Shown: positions 54,039 to 61,720 of the stretch, one piece after another
How the letters are laid out: each line of letters opens with the position of its first letter
Position numbering within the stretch: the first letter of the stretch is position 1
Assembly: GCF_001673535.1 (NCBI RefSeq)
Contig: NZ_LZLY01000089.1
Span: 1-64,000, forward strand
Length of the DNA stretch: 64,000 nucleotides
Direction of reading: 5' to 3'
DNA from: Mycobacterium sp. 1081908.1
GTDB lineage: Bacteria; Actinomycetota; Actinomycetes; Mycobacteriales; Mycobacteriaceae
Program-made: the position numbers and the translations under genes
Notes under the pieces: model-generated
The model's input: only the letters and a program-made list of their open reading frames with translations
Told to the model about the DNA's origin: nothing
Database searches by the model: none

Positions 54039-55206
54039 ACGACGGCATCCCGTGCCCGCGCTGGGCGATGATGTCGCGCAGCACTTCGTTGGTGCCCCCA
54101 CCGAAACGCATCAACGGGGCGGCCCGGTAGAGCCGTTCGAACTTGCCGCCCAGCGGCGCGTCGGGGCCGCGATGCGCCAGCAGGCCGTCCGGCCCCAGCA
54201 GATCGAGCGCCAATTCGGCGATGCGCTGGCGCAATTCGCTGGTGAAAACCTTCTCCACGCTTACCTCGACGGTCGGGATGACGCCGCCGTCCAGGATCGA
54301 GGCGGCCTCGTAGCCCATCAGCGTGGCCGCCTCCACGTCGGCCTCCGCCCGGGCCAGGCGGCGGCGCAGCGCCGGATCGTGCGCGGGCACCGTCCCGTCG
54401 CGCCGCGGCCGTCGCGCCAGTTCGCGCAGGTCGTCCACGGCGCGGCGCAGATCGCCGGCGTTGGTCAGCGCGCCGCGTTCCAGGTCGAGGGCGCCGGTGA
54501 TGTAGGTCCAGCCCCGGTTGACTTCGCCGATCAGGTTGGTGACCGGGACGCGCACGTCGCGGAAGTGCACCTCGTTGGTGCGATAGCCCGACCACGCGTA
54601 GAGCGGGCGGATCTCGACGCCCGGGCTGTCGATCGGCACGATGATGACCGAAATCCCGCGATGGCGCCCGGCATTCGGGTCGGTGCGCACGCACAGCCAC
54701 TCGTGGGTGGCGCGCTGGGCGCCGCTGTTCCAGATCTTGGTGCCGTTGATCACCCATTCCTGGGCCTCGAGGGTCGCGCGCGTGCGCAGGTTGGCCAGGT
54801 CGGTTCCCGCATCGGGCTCGGAATAGCCCACGGCGCAGCTCATTTCGCCCTTGGCGATCAGCGGCAGCCATTCGGCCTTGTTCTGCTCGGTGCCGTGCCG
54901 CATGATCATCGGCGCCACCGAGGTGACCGTCAGGTCGGGCCCGGGCACTCCCCAATATTCGAACTCGCTCATCAGCAGGTGCTGATGCACGGCGCCGAGG
55001 CCCAGCCCGCCGTACTCCCGCGGCCAGTTCAGCCCGAACCAGCCCTTCTCGCCGATCTTGCGACGAAACCGGGCCACCTCGCCGCCGGGGAATTCCAGGT
55101 CGTGCTTCGCCAGTTCGGCCCGCAGTTCCGCGGTGACGTGCTCCTGGAGGAATTCACGAACCTCGGCCAGCCAGGCGCGTTGCCCGGCGTCGAGTTCGAA
55201 ATCCAT
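54028..55206 (-). CDS. Acyl-CoA dehydrogenase subunit (FadE29-like), first gene of the operon
   Basis: Acyl-CoA dehydrogenase of 392 residues. The helical N-domain is followed by SCAVGYSEPDAGTDLANLRT (about 124-143), the FAD and substrate loop. TKIWNSGAQRATHEWLCVRT is the beta-domain, and LMRFGGGTNEVLRDIIAQ is the C-terminal motif. The ATG at 55206 follows a GGGGCAAAGGGG purine-rich ribosome binding site, and longer starts add nothing conserved. The divergent TetR gene and a tandem operator lie immediately upstream, making this the regulated first gene. Confidence 0.9.
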   Translation of the reverse strand: MDFELDAGQRAWLAEVREFLQEHVTAELRAELAKHDLEFPGGEVARFRRKIGEKGWFGLNWPREYGGLGLGAVHQHLLMSEFEYWGVPGPDLTVTSVAPMIMRHGTEQNKAEWLPLIAKGEMSCAVGYSEPDAGTDLANLRTRATLEAQEWVINGTKIWNSGAQRATHEWLCVRTDPNAGRHRGISVIIVPIDSPGVEIRPLYAWSGYRTNEVHFRDVRVPVTNLIGEVNRGWTYITGALDLERGALTNAGDLRRAVDDLRELARRPRRDGTVPAHDPALRRRLARAEADVEAATLMGYEAASILDGGVIPTVEVSVEKVFTSELRQRIAELALDLLGPDGLLAHRGPDAPLGGKFERLYRAAPLMRFGGGTNEVLRDIIAQRGHGMPSYGR

Positions 55207-55317
55207 CCCGGCCCCTTTGCCCCAGATGAGGTCATCTGCCCCCTCAGTGTGCTCAGCCGCCGTCGTCACCGCCAGATGCCCGTTCCATTGACCGGTCCGC
55301 CGTTCCCGGAATGCTCG

Positions 55318-55344
55318 CTGACGGGCGTCATTGACGGGCGTCAG
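55318..55344. promoter_or_regulatory. Tandem TetR operator between divergent genes
   Basis: Two identical copies of TGACGGGCGTCA (55319-55330 and 55332-55343) are separated by one T and framed by C and G. Each copy is a dyad (TGACG-GG-CGTCA), and the whole 27-bp block is nearly palindromic. It stands 112 bases before the operon's first gene and 23 before tetR, suited to controlling both. Confidence 0.72.
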
Positions 55345-55366
55345 CGGGAGGGGTAGTTTCGCGGGC

Positions 55367-55975
55367 ATGCCTTCGCCGACGCCGGTCACGAGCGCGCGGG
55401 AGGCCCAGCGGCTGCAGACGCGGGCCCGCCTGTTCGACGCCGCGGTGGCCGAGATCGAGCGGTCGGGGTTGGCGGGCACCGACGTCGCCGCCATCGCTTC
55501 GGCGGTCGGGGTGGCGCGGGGCACGTTCTACTTCCATTTCCCGACCAAGGAACACGTCCTGGCCGAGCTGGAACGCGACGAAGAGTCCAAGATCGTGGCG
55601 ATGCTGGCCACCGAGGCCAGCCCGCCCGGCGACCTGAGATCGATGCTGACTTCGCTGGTGCGCCAGGTGCTTGCGGCCGAGGAGCGGCTGGGGCCGGTGG
55701 TCTTCAGGGACATGCTCGGGCTGCACTTCTCGGCGACGCGCCCCATCGAGGACGAGCTGGGCGGGCACCCGCTGGCCGAGTTCGTCATCGCCGCGATCGC
55801 CGAAGCGCAGGCCGCGCAGCGGGTGTCGCCGGACGCGGACGCGGGCGAACTCGGCGTCATCTTCCTGACCGGGCTGTTCGCATTGCTCGTCACCGCAGCA
55901 ACGGAGCCCCGGTCACGTGCGGCGCTCCTGGACCGATACGTCAAGACCATCGTCAACGGAATGGAGGCGTCATGA
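55367..55975 (+). CDS. TetR-family regulator of the igr-like operon
   Basis: Regulator of 202 residues. The helix-turn-helix (about 20-58) contains RARLFDAAVAEIERSGLAGTDVAAIASAVGVARGTFYFHF. The ligand domain contains FRDMLGLHFSATRPIEDEL. ATG 55367 was chosen because an upstream TTG (55331) lies inside the operator. The stop overlaps the next start (ATGA), tying the repressor to the diiron protein. Confidence 0.88.
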   Translation: MPSPTPVTSAREAQRLQTRARLFDAAVAEIERSGLAGTDVAAIASAVGVARGTFYFHFPTKEHVLAELERDEESKIVAMLATEASPPGDLRSMLTSLVRQVLAAEERLGPVVFRDMLGLHFSATRPIEDELGGHPLAEFVIAAIAEAQAAQRVSPDADAGELGVIFLTGLFALLVTAATEPRSRAALLDRYVKTIVNGMEAS

Positions 55976-56799
55976 CGACCAGCACGGCCATCGAGGGCTA
56001 TCGGGAATTTCTCACGCGCCGGGACGGCGACGCCGACCTGCTGCATCGCCGGCTTTCCAGCCGCGAGGAATTCTTTGGGTCGCTGGAGGCCAATCCGGTT
56101 CGCTCCAGCCGGCCCATCGATCAGCGCGTGTTCCTGCGAAATCTGCGCCGACGCCGACCCGAGGCCGGGCTCGCTCCCGAGATGCTGTTCCTGTTGGCCA
56201 CCGCGAAACTCAACCAGGCGGAGCGATTCGGCGTGGACCTCGGCGATACCTACGGACGGATCGGCGGCGCCGACCAGCCCCCCGAGCGGGTGTATCTGGC
56301 GCTCGAGGAGCACTACCACACCCGGCTGCTGAGCTACGTGCTGGACATGTTCGGTCTGCCGTTCCAGGTCGTGGTGCCGCCGTTCGTCATGCGGCAATTC
56401 GTCAAGATGGAAGTCTTTCTGCCCGAGCGAATCGGATTCCCATTCGTGGGCGCCGGGGAAATGGCGGGCTGCATCATGTTTGACGAGTTGCGCCGGGTCG
56501 GCGTCGAGTTGTTCTCCGACGAGCCGGAGGTTGCCGCAAGGATCGACCGGCTTTACACCGAGATCCTCACCGACGAGCTTGGCCACGTCGGCTACTGCGC
56601 CGCGCGCTGCACCCGCCCCGAACGGGCGTTAATGCGTTGGCTCTACCCGCTTTTCGGGCGGCTGTTCGCCCGGCAGACCGCTGAGATCAGCCTGCTCACC
56701 GATCCCGCGAAGCTGAACGCCCGGTTGCGTGAACCCTTCGACGTCGACGGACTGGCCGCCGGCGTGCCCAACGAGACCTTCGTCGCCGTGCGCCCCTGA
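55972..56799 (+). CDS. Ferritin-like diiron-type protein
   Basis: Helical protein of 275 residues with the metal pattern of ferritin-like carboxylate-bridged diiron enzymes. The ExxH motifs are Glu113-His116 (LEEHYHTRLL) and Glu202-His205 (TDELGHVGYC), with candidate bridging Glu84 and Glu163. No sequence family could be named with confidence. It is translationally coupled to tetR and divergent from the igr-like operon, so it may be an oxygenase or desaturase acting on the same substrate. Confidence 0.72.
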   Translation: MTTSTAIEGYREFLTRRDGDADLLHRRLSSREEFFGSLEANPVRSSRPIDQRVFLRNLRRRRPEAGLAPEMLFLLATAKLNQAERFGVDLGDTYGRIGGADQPPERVYLALEEHYHTRLLSYVLDMFGLPFQVVVPPFVMRQFVKMEVFLPERIGFPFVGAGEMAGCIMFDELRRVGVELFSDEPEVAARIDRLYTEILTDELGHVGYCAARCTRPERALMRWLYPLFGRLFARQTAEISLLTDPAKLNARLREPFDVDGLAAGVPNETFVAVRP

Positions 56800-56853
56800 G
56801 CCGTTTCGCCGACCATCCTGTTTCGCGCTCGGCGCCGCGGCAATCCTGACGGG

Positions 56854-57423
56854 ATGAATGACGGATCAGATTTCGGCACGTTTGGTCGGTTCGTTGAGAC
56901 GCCGGTCGACGAGATGCCGCCGCAGATGAAACAGGCCTATGACTTCACCCGCGAACTGCGCGGGCTGGTCCCCGGTCCGCACAAGATTTGGCTCGCCAAC
57001 CCCGCTCTGTCGAAGACGATAGTGCCGACCGGTGCCTACTTCCAGCGCGATTCGACGTTGACTAAGGCCGAGATCGAGATCGCGACCACCATCGCCACCG
57101 CCCGGTGGCGCAGCGCATACGCCAATTACGAGCACGAAATCATCGCCGGGCGCGACGGTCGCCTGGACCCACGGCGGGTTGAAGCGATCATCGCCGGCCT
57201 GCCGACATCCTTCGATGACACGCGCCAGCAGGTGGTCTACGAGCTGGCATCGGCGTTGGTCGCCGCGCGCGTCGTTCCGCTCGGCCTGTACCGGCGCGCC
57301 AGGGAGTTGCTCGGTGATGCGGGCATCGTGGATGTCGCGGTACTGCTCGGTTGGTTCACCATGGTGTGTATGACGCTGGGCGCCTTCGACGTTCCGGCAA
57401 ACGCCCGGGGATTGGAGCAATAA
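56854..57423 (+). CDS. Carboxymuconolactone decarboxylase (AhpD-fold) family protein
   Basis: AhpD/CMD-fold helical protein of 189 residues. The family region is LTKAEIEIATTIATARWRSAYANYEHEIIAG (about 69-99), with the Glu-His pair of CMD proteins but without the CxxC of AhpD peroxidases. The second repeat contains QQVVYELASALVAAR. It may be a decarboxylase or a structural scaffold. It lies two bases before the beta-propeller gene, so they are co-transcribed. Confidence 0.82.
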   Translation: MNDGSDFGTFGRFVETPVDEMPPQMKQAYDFTRELRGLVPGPHKIWLANPALSKTIVPTGAYFQRDSTLTKAEIEIATTIATARWRSAYANYEHEIIAGRDGRLDPRRVEAIIAGLPTSFDDTRQQVVYELASALVAARVVPLGLYRRARELLGDAGIVDVAVLLGWFTMVCMTLGAFDVPANARGLEQ

Positions 57424-57425
57424 GC

Positions 57426-58400
57426 ATGGCCCTGCCCCCGCTGCCCACCGTCACGATGAAGCCCGTGGCACTCTTCCCGCAGCGGCACTTCCCGGAAAAC
57501 CTCGCCGTGCGCGCCGACGGGTCGATTCTCGTCACCGATGTCGTGCACAAAGAACTCTGGTGGATTCCGGCAACGGAGTCCGGATCGGTCGCCGAACCGG
57601 TGCTGGTGCACACCTTTGATCACCCGGTCACCGGCATCGCGGAGGTGGCGCCCGACGTGTTCGTCGTCTGCCTTACCGAGGGCTACACGACTCATGAATC
57701 GCATTTGGCTCGAATCGATTTCAACGGATGGACGCCCGGTGCGCCGGTATCGCCCGAACTCGTCTTCACGTTCGATGCCCGCGTTCGCGCGCTCAACGGA
57801 AGTTGCGTACTCGGCCCGAACGTGCTGGCGATCGCGGATTGTTTCGCCGGACTCATCTGGCGCGTGGACCTCGCCGGCGCGACGGCCTGCATATGGCTCG
57901 CCGACGACACCATGGCCGACGATCCCGACAGCGGCGTGCCTCCACCGCCGCAGCCCGGCGTGAACGGCGTGCGATACGGGGCACAGACCGGTTACCTGTA
58001 CTACACGTCTACCGCGCAGAAGGTCTTCATGCGAGTCCCCGTCGACTCCTCTACCCTTGATGCTGCCGGGCCAGCGCAGTTCGTCGCCGCGATCGACAAC
58101 GCCGACGACTTCTGCCTCGACGAGGACGCCGGATTCGCTTACGTCACACGGCATCGCGCGAACACCATCGACCGGGTGCCGCTGGCGCCCCGGCACGGCA
58201 GCGAGGTCCGCCACATCGCCGGCGACCCGTTCGACGAAACGCTCGTGGGGCCGTCCAGCGCCGCGTGGGGGCGCGGCCCGCAAGACCACGGCCGCGTCGC
58301 CTACGTCACGACCGACGGCGGCACCACTGCTCCCCCGCAGGGCGTCACGCGCCCGGCCGCGCTGCTGCGCGTCGAGTTGAATTACCTTCACCAGATGTAA
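57426..58400 (+). CDS. Beta-propeller protein (SMP-30/gluconolactonase-like)
   Basis: Protein of 324 residues with repeated blade motifs: FPENLAVRADGSILVTDV, TGIAEVAPDVFVVC, NGSCVLGPNVLAIADCFAGLIWRVDL, and DDFCLDEDAGFAYVTRH. This matches six-bladed SMP-30/lactonase-type propellers. No signal peptide is present. Likely a lactonase or sugar-binding protein. ATG 57426 is two bases after the CMD stop; a longer frame from 57351 overlaps that gene and was rejected. Confidence 0.78.
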   Translation: MALPPLPTVTMKPVALFPQRHFPENLAVRADGSILVTDVVHKELWWIPATESGSVAEPVLVHTFDHPVTGIAEVAPDVFVVCLTEGYTTHESHLARIDFNGWTPGAPVSPELVFTFDARVRALNGSCVLGPNVLAIADCFAGLIWRVDLAGATACIWLADDTMADDPDSGVPPPPQPGVNGVRYGAQTGYLYYTSTAQKVFMRVPVDSSTLDAAGPAQFVAAIDNADDFCLDEDAGFAYVTRHRANTIDRVPLAPRHGSEVRHIAGDPFDETLVGPSSAAWGRGPQDHGRVAYVTTDGGTTAPPQGVTRPAALLRVELNYLHQM

Positions 58401-58500
58401 AAACGCTGTCAATCTCCCGTAAAAACGCTTCGCCGCAATCGCGGATCCGTGGCCGGGCTGCGAAAATCTTTCTCAGCCGCCACGCGTAGAGGAAGACGCC

Positions 58501-58665
58501 ATGCCCACCCTTGAGACACGCCTCCGCCAGGAGTTGCGCGACTGCGCCCTTGAGTTACGGCAACTCGCCTACACGGTGCCGCACGGGGTCGGCGAGCATG
58601 CCCTGCTTCAGCTGTCGGACCGGATGCGTGCCGCCGCCGAACAGGTGGTCCGCAAGGGGGCCTAG
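58501..58665 (+). CDS. Small helical hypothetical protein (54 aa)
   Basis: A complete short gene starting MPTLETRLRQELRDCALELR and ending RAAAEQVVRKGA. GAGGAAGACGCC before the ATG is a good ribosome binding site. The sequence is amphipathic and charged, consistent with one or two helices. No family is recognised. It ends just before the repeat-rich terminator region preceding the convergent exporter gene. Confidence 0.62.
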   Translation: MPTLETRLRQELRDCALELRQLAYTVPHGVGEHALLQLSDRMRAAAEQVVRKGA

Positions 58666-58676
58666 GGCGTTACCCC

Positions 58677-58782
58677 ACGGCTTTCGGTGTGAGCCCAGGG
58701 TTTCGCGTGTGAACCCGGGGCGGGAATATCGCGATTTCACCGCCCTGGCGACACACTGAAAGCCGCCAGCACACACCGAAAG
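58677..58782. repeat. Cluster of CTTTCGGTGTG repeats between convergent genes
   Basis: Copies at 58681 (CTTTCGGTGTG) and 58701 (TTTCGCGTGTG) point one way. Copies at 58752 (CACACTGAAAG) and 58772 (CACACCGAAAG) point the other, so the region can fold back on itself. The first copy extends into the 24-base repeat shared with 39869. It probably serves as a bidirectional terminator. Confidence 0.6.
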
Positions 58783-58789
58783 CGGACGA

Positions 58790-61507
58790 TCAGCCGCTCT
58801 TCAGACGAATCTTCCAGCGCACGAAGCCCAGGTACAAGCCGCTGAGCAATACCAACATGCCCATGTCGAACCACCACGCGCCGGCCGTGTGACGCCAGTG
58901 CGAGTCGTGCGGCACCGACGGGACTTTGTCCTGCAGGCTGAGCAGGTCAACGGTGGACGCCGACGAGGCGAAGCCCCATCTCGCCGGTGTGGCCCAAGCC
59001 ATTTGGTCCAGGCCGATGCGATCGGTGACGGGAATCATGCCGCCGGAGAACACCAGCTGCGACATGACCGCCACGACGAGTAGGGGCATGATCTGTTCGT
59101 TGGACTTGGCGATGGACGACAGCACCAGCCCGAGCATCGCCGAGGCGACGGTCGTCATGGCGACGTCGACGAACAGCTCCAGGTTGGGAATGCCCAACGC
59201 CACGGCGCCCTGCGTCGGGCCGCCCTTCCCGACGATCGCGATGACGGTGACGATCGCGGACTGCATGACGGCGAACACCGTGTAGACGAACACCTTCGCC
59301 AGCAGGTACGCGGTGGTGGACAGGCCGACCGCCTGCTCGCGCAGGAAGATAGCGCGCTCGCCGATCAGATCGCGGATCGTCAGCGCCGTTCCCATGAAGA
59401 CCGCGCCGACGTTCAGCAGCACCAGGATCTGCCCGGGCTCGGTGGGCGCGGCGCCCATCGGGTCGGGTCTGCCGAAGCCCACATCGCCGGGCACCGACAT
59501 CGACAGCGAGCCCATGATGAACGGCAGCAGCGCCAGGAAGACGAAATAGCCGCGGTCGGACACGATCAACCGCACCTGCCGCCGCGCGATCGTGGAGAAC
59601 TGCCGGAACAGGCTGGTGTGCGACGGGTCGCCGATTTCGGCCGGTTTCTCCGCCGGCGGTGGCGGCGGGGGCGGGCCCGTCCGCGCCAGGTAGCGTGCCT
59701 TGGCGCCGTCGGGATCGTTGGCGACCGTGCTGAAGATGTCGGCCCAGTTCGTGGTGCCCATCGCCGGACCGATCTGGCTCGGTGGCCCGCAGAACGCGGT
59801 CTTGCCGCCGGGCGCCAGCAGCAGCACCTGATCGCAGACGTCCAGGTAGGTCAGCGAGTGGGTGACCACGAGCACCACGCGACCGGCGTCGGCCAACTGC
59901 CGCAGCATGGTCATCACCTGGCGATCCAGGGCCGGGTCCAGGCCGGACGTCGGCTCGTCCAGGATCAGCAGCGACGGCCCGGTCAGCAGCTCCAGCGCCA
60001 CCGACGCGCGCTTGCGCTGACCGCCCGACAGCTTGTCGACCCGGGTGTGCAGGTGCTGGGTCATCTCGAGCTCCTCGAGGACCCGGGCCACCACCTGGGC
60101 GCGGTCGTCCTTGGTGGTGTCCGGTGGCAGCCGCAGCTCGGCCGCATACATCAACGCCTGCTGCACCGTCAGCTGCCCGTGCACCACGTCGTCCTGCGGG
60201 ACCATTCCGATCCTGCTGCGCAGCGAGGCGTATTCGGCGTGCACGTTGTGGCCCTCGAAGGCCACCGTGCCCTTGGTCGGGTGGGTGTAGCCGGCCACCA
60301 ACCGGGCGAAGGTGGACTTCCCCGCTCCCGACGGGCCGATGACGGCGGTCAGGGTTCCGGGCTGTGCGCCCAGCGAGATGTCGTCGAGCAGGACCTTGTT
60401 GTTCTCAATCGTCCACGTCACCCCGCGCACGTCGAGGCCGCCGGTGCGCGTCGCGGTCGCGGTTTCGTCGCGGCGGGCCAGCGTGCCGCCGGCGAAAACC
60501 AGGTCGATGTTGCCGATCGTGACGACGTCGCCCTCGTGCAGCACGGCCGACTCGACGCGGGCGCCGTTGACGAAAGTGCCGTTGATGCTGCGGTTGTCGT
60601 GGATCTCGGTGCCCTGCGGCGTCGGGATCAGGGTCGCGTGGTGGCGTGATGCCAGCACCTCGGGAATGACGATGTCGTTGTCGTTGGCCCGGCCGATCTT
60701 GACCGCGCCGGGCGCCGACACCAACCCGGTTCGGCCGGGCCGCAGGATCTTCATCATCGACGTCGCGATGTTCGCGGCATCGGGGACGCGGCCCGTCTCC
60801 AGGCCGGCGGGCTCCGCGACGCGGCCGGTCTCGGACTCCGCCGGCGGCACTTGCATGGGCTGCGCCCGGTAGATCTTCGGCGCCTGCTGCGGTTCGCTGG
60901 GCGGTCCCGTCGGATGACCGCCGGTCGGCTGCCACGGCTGCGGGCCGGTGGCCGGATGGATCGGCTGCGGGCCGCTGGGCGGGTGAAGCGGCTGCGGCCC
61001 GCTGGGTGGATGGATCGGCCTGGGCGCGCTCGGCGGATGCGTCGGCGTGCGGAGCGGGGCCGACGGCGGCTGCTGCGGCTGGCCCGGCCAGGGCGTGCCG
61101 ACCTGCTGCGGCTGGCTCTGGGACGCCGGGGCGCTCGGGGCGCTCGCGGTGTAAATCGGGATCGACGTGGTCAGGGGCGGGCGCCCGGCCGAACCCTGGT
61201 GGCGGCCGACTTCGAAGGTCAGCGCCGGGCCGTCCGGGTTGCCGATGTTGACCCGCAGGCCGTCCTGGATGTCGACGACGGGGACGCGACGGTTGTGGAC
61301 GTAGAGCCCGTTGAGGCTGCCGTTGTCGACGGCGATCCATCGCCCCTGGTCGAAACGCACGATGAGGTGCGTCCGGGAGATCAGCGGGTGTGCGACGCGG
61401 ACGTCCGCGCGAAGATCACGCCCGATCACGACGTCGGTGCCTGCTGCGAAGGTGCGCTCCGATCCCTCGTACCGCACGGTCAGCACTGGCGGGGCTGGTG
61501 GGCTCAC
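58790..61507 (-). CDS. FHA-domain ABC exporter (Rv1747-like)
   Basis: Fused ABC transporter of 905 residues, closely similar by eye to M. tuberculosis Rv1747. FHA1 is at about 20-105 (GRDLRADVRVAHPLISRTHL, NGSLNGLYV). A proline-rich linker (110-245) follows, then FHA2 at about 265-340 (GRANDNDIVIPEVLASRHHA). The ATPase is at about 360-600 with GPSGAGKS, LSGGQRKRA, LLILDEPTSGLD and VVTHS. An ABC2 membrane domain of six helices ends in FVRWKIRLKSG. In M. tuberculosis the linker is phosphorylated by PknF and exports a cell-wall lipid precursor. Here the linker has four 9-residue repeats and pknF is not next door. Confidence 0.93.
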   Translation of the reverse strand: MSPPAPPVLTVRYEGSERTFAAGTDVVIGRDLRADVRVAHPLISRTHLIVRFDQGRWIAVDNGSLNGLYVHNRRVPVVDIQDGLRVNIGNPDGPALTFEVGRHQGSAGRPPLTTSIPIYTASAPSAPASQSQPQQVGTPWPGQPQQPPSAPLRTPTHPPSAPRPIHPPSGPQPLHPPSGPQPIHPATGPQPWQPTGGHPTGPPSEPQQAPKIYRAQPMQVPPAESETGRVAEPAGLETGRVPDAANIATSMMKILRPGRTGLVSAPGAVKIGRANDNDIVIPEVLASRHHATLIPTPQGTEIHDNRSINGTFVNGARVESAVLHEGDVVTIGNIDLVFAGGTLARRDETATATRTGGLDVRGVTWTIENNKVLLDDISLGAQPGTLTAVIGPSGAGKSTFARLVAGYTHPTKGTVAFEGHNVHAEYASLRSRIGMVPQDDVVHGQLTVQQALMYAAELRLPPDTTKDDRAQVVARVLEELEMTQHLHTRVDKLSGGQRKRASVALELLTGPSLLILDEPTSGLDPALDRQVMTMLRQLADAGRVVLVVTHSLTYLDVCDQVLLLAPGGKTAFCGPPSQIGPAMGTTNWADIFSTVANDPDGAKARYLARTGPPPPPPPAEKPAEIGDPSHTSLFRQFSTIARRQVRLIVSDRGYFVFLALLPFIMGSLSMSVPGDVGFGRPDPMGAAPTEPGQILVLLNVGAVFMGTALTIRDLIGERAIFLREQAVGLSTTAYLLAKVFVYTVFAVMQSAIVTVIAIVGKGGPTQGAVALGIPNLELFVDVAMTTVASAMLGLVLSSIAKSNEQIMPLLVVAVMSQLVFSGGMIPVTDRIGLDQMAWATPARWGFASSASTVDLLSLQDKVPSVPHDSHWRHTAGAWWFDMGMLVLLSGLYLGFVRWKIRLKSG
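60932..61039 (-). repeat. Coding repeat in the exporter linker: four HPPSGPQP-type units
   Basis: Residues 157-192 consist of four consecutive nine-residue units close to HPPSGPQPI, the last being HPATGPQPW with Thr187. They sit between the two FHA domains. The number of units could vary between strains. Confidence 0.75.
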
Positions 61508-61720
61508 GATGACCAACTGTATCGGCAGCGGGCCCGATTGCAGGCCAAGAAGTCGACGGCTTTCACGACGACGATGTGCCGGCCGAGAGACATCGGCGTG
61601 GGGCTGGACACGACCACGCCCGGTTGGCGGAATTCGCGGGAGGACCCTGCGTTGGGACCCGAGCAACGCGAATGACGGCCCGATACGGGCCGCCAAATGA
61701 TTTCCATTCCTGAATGCCGG

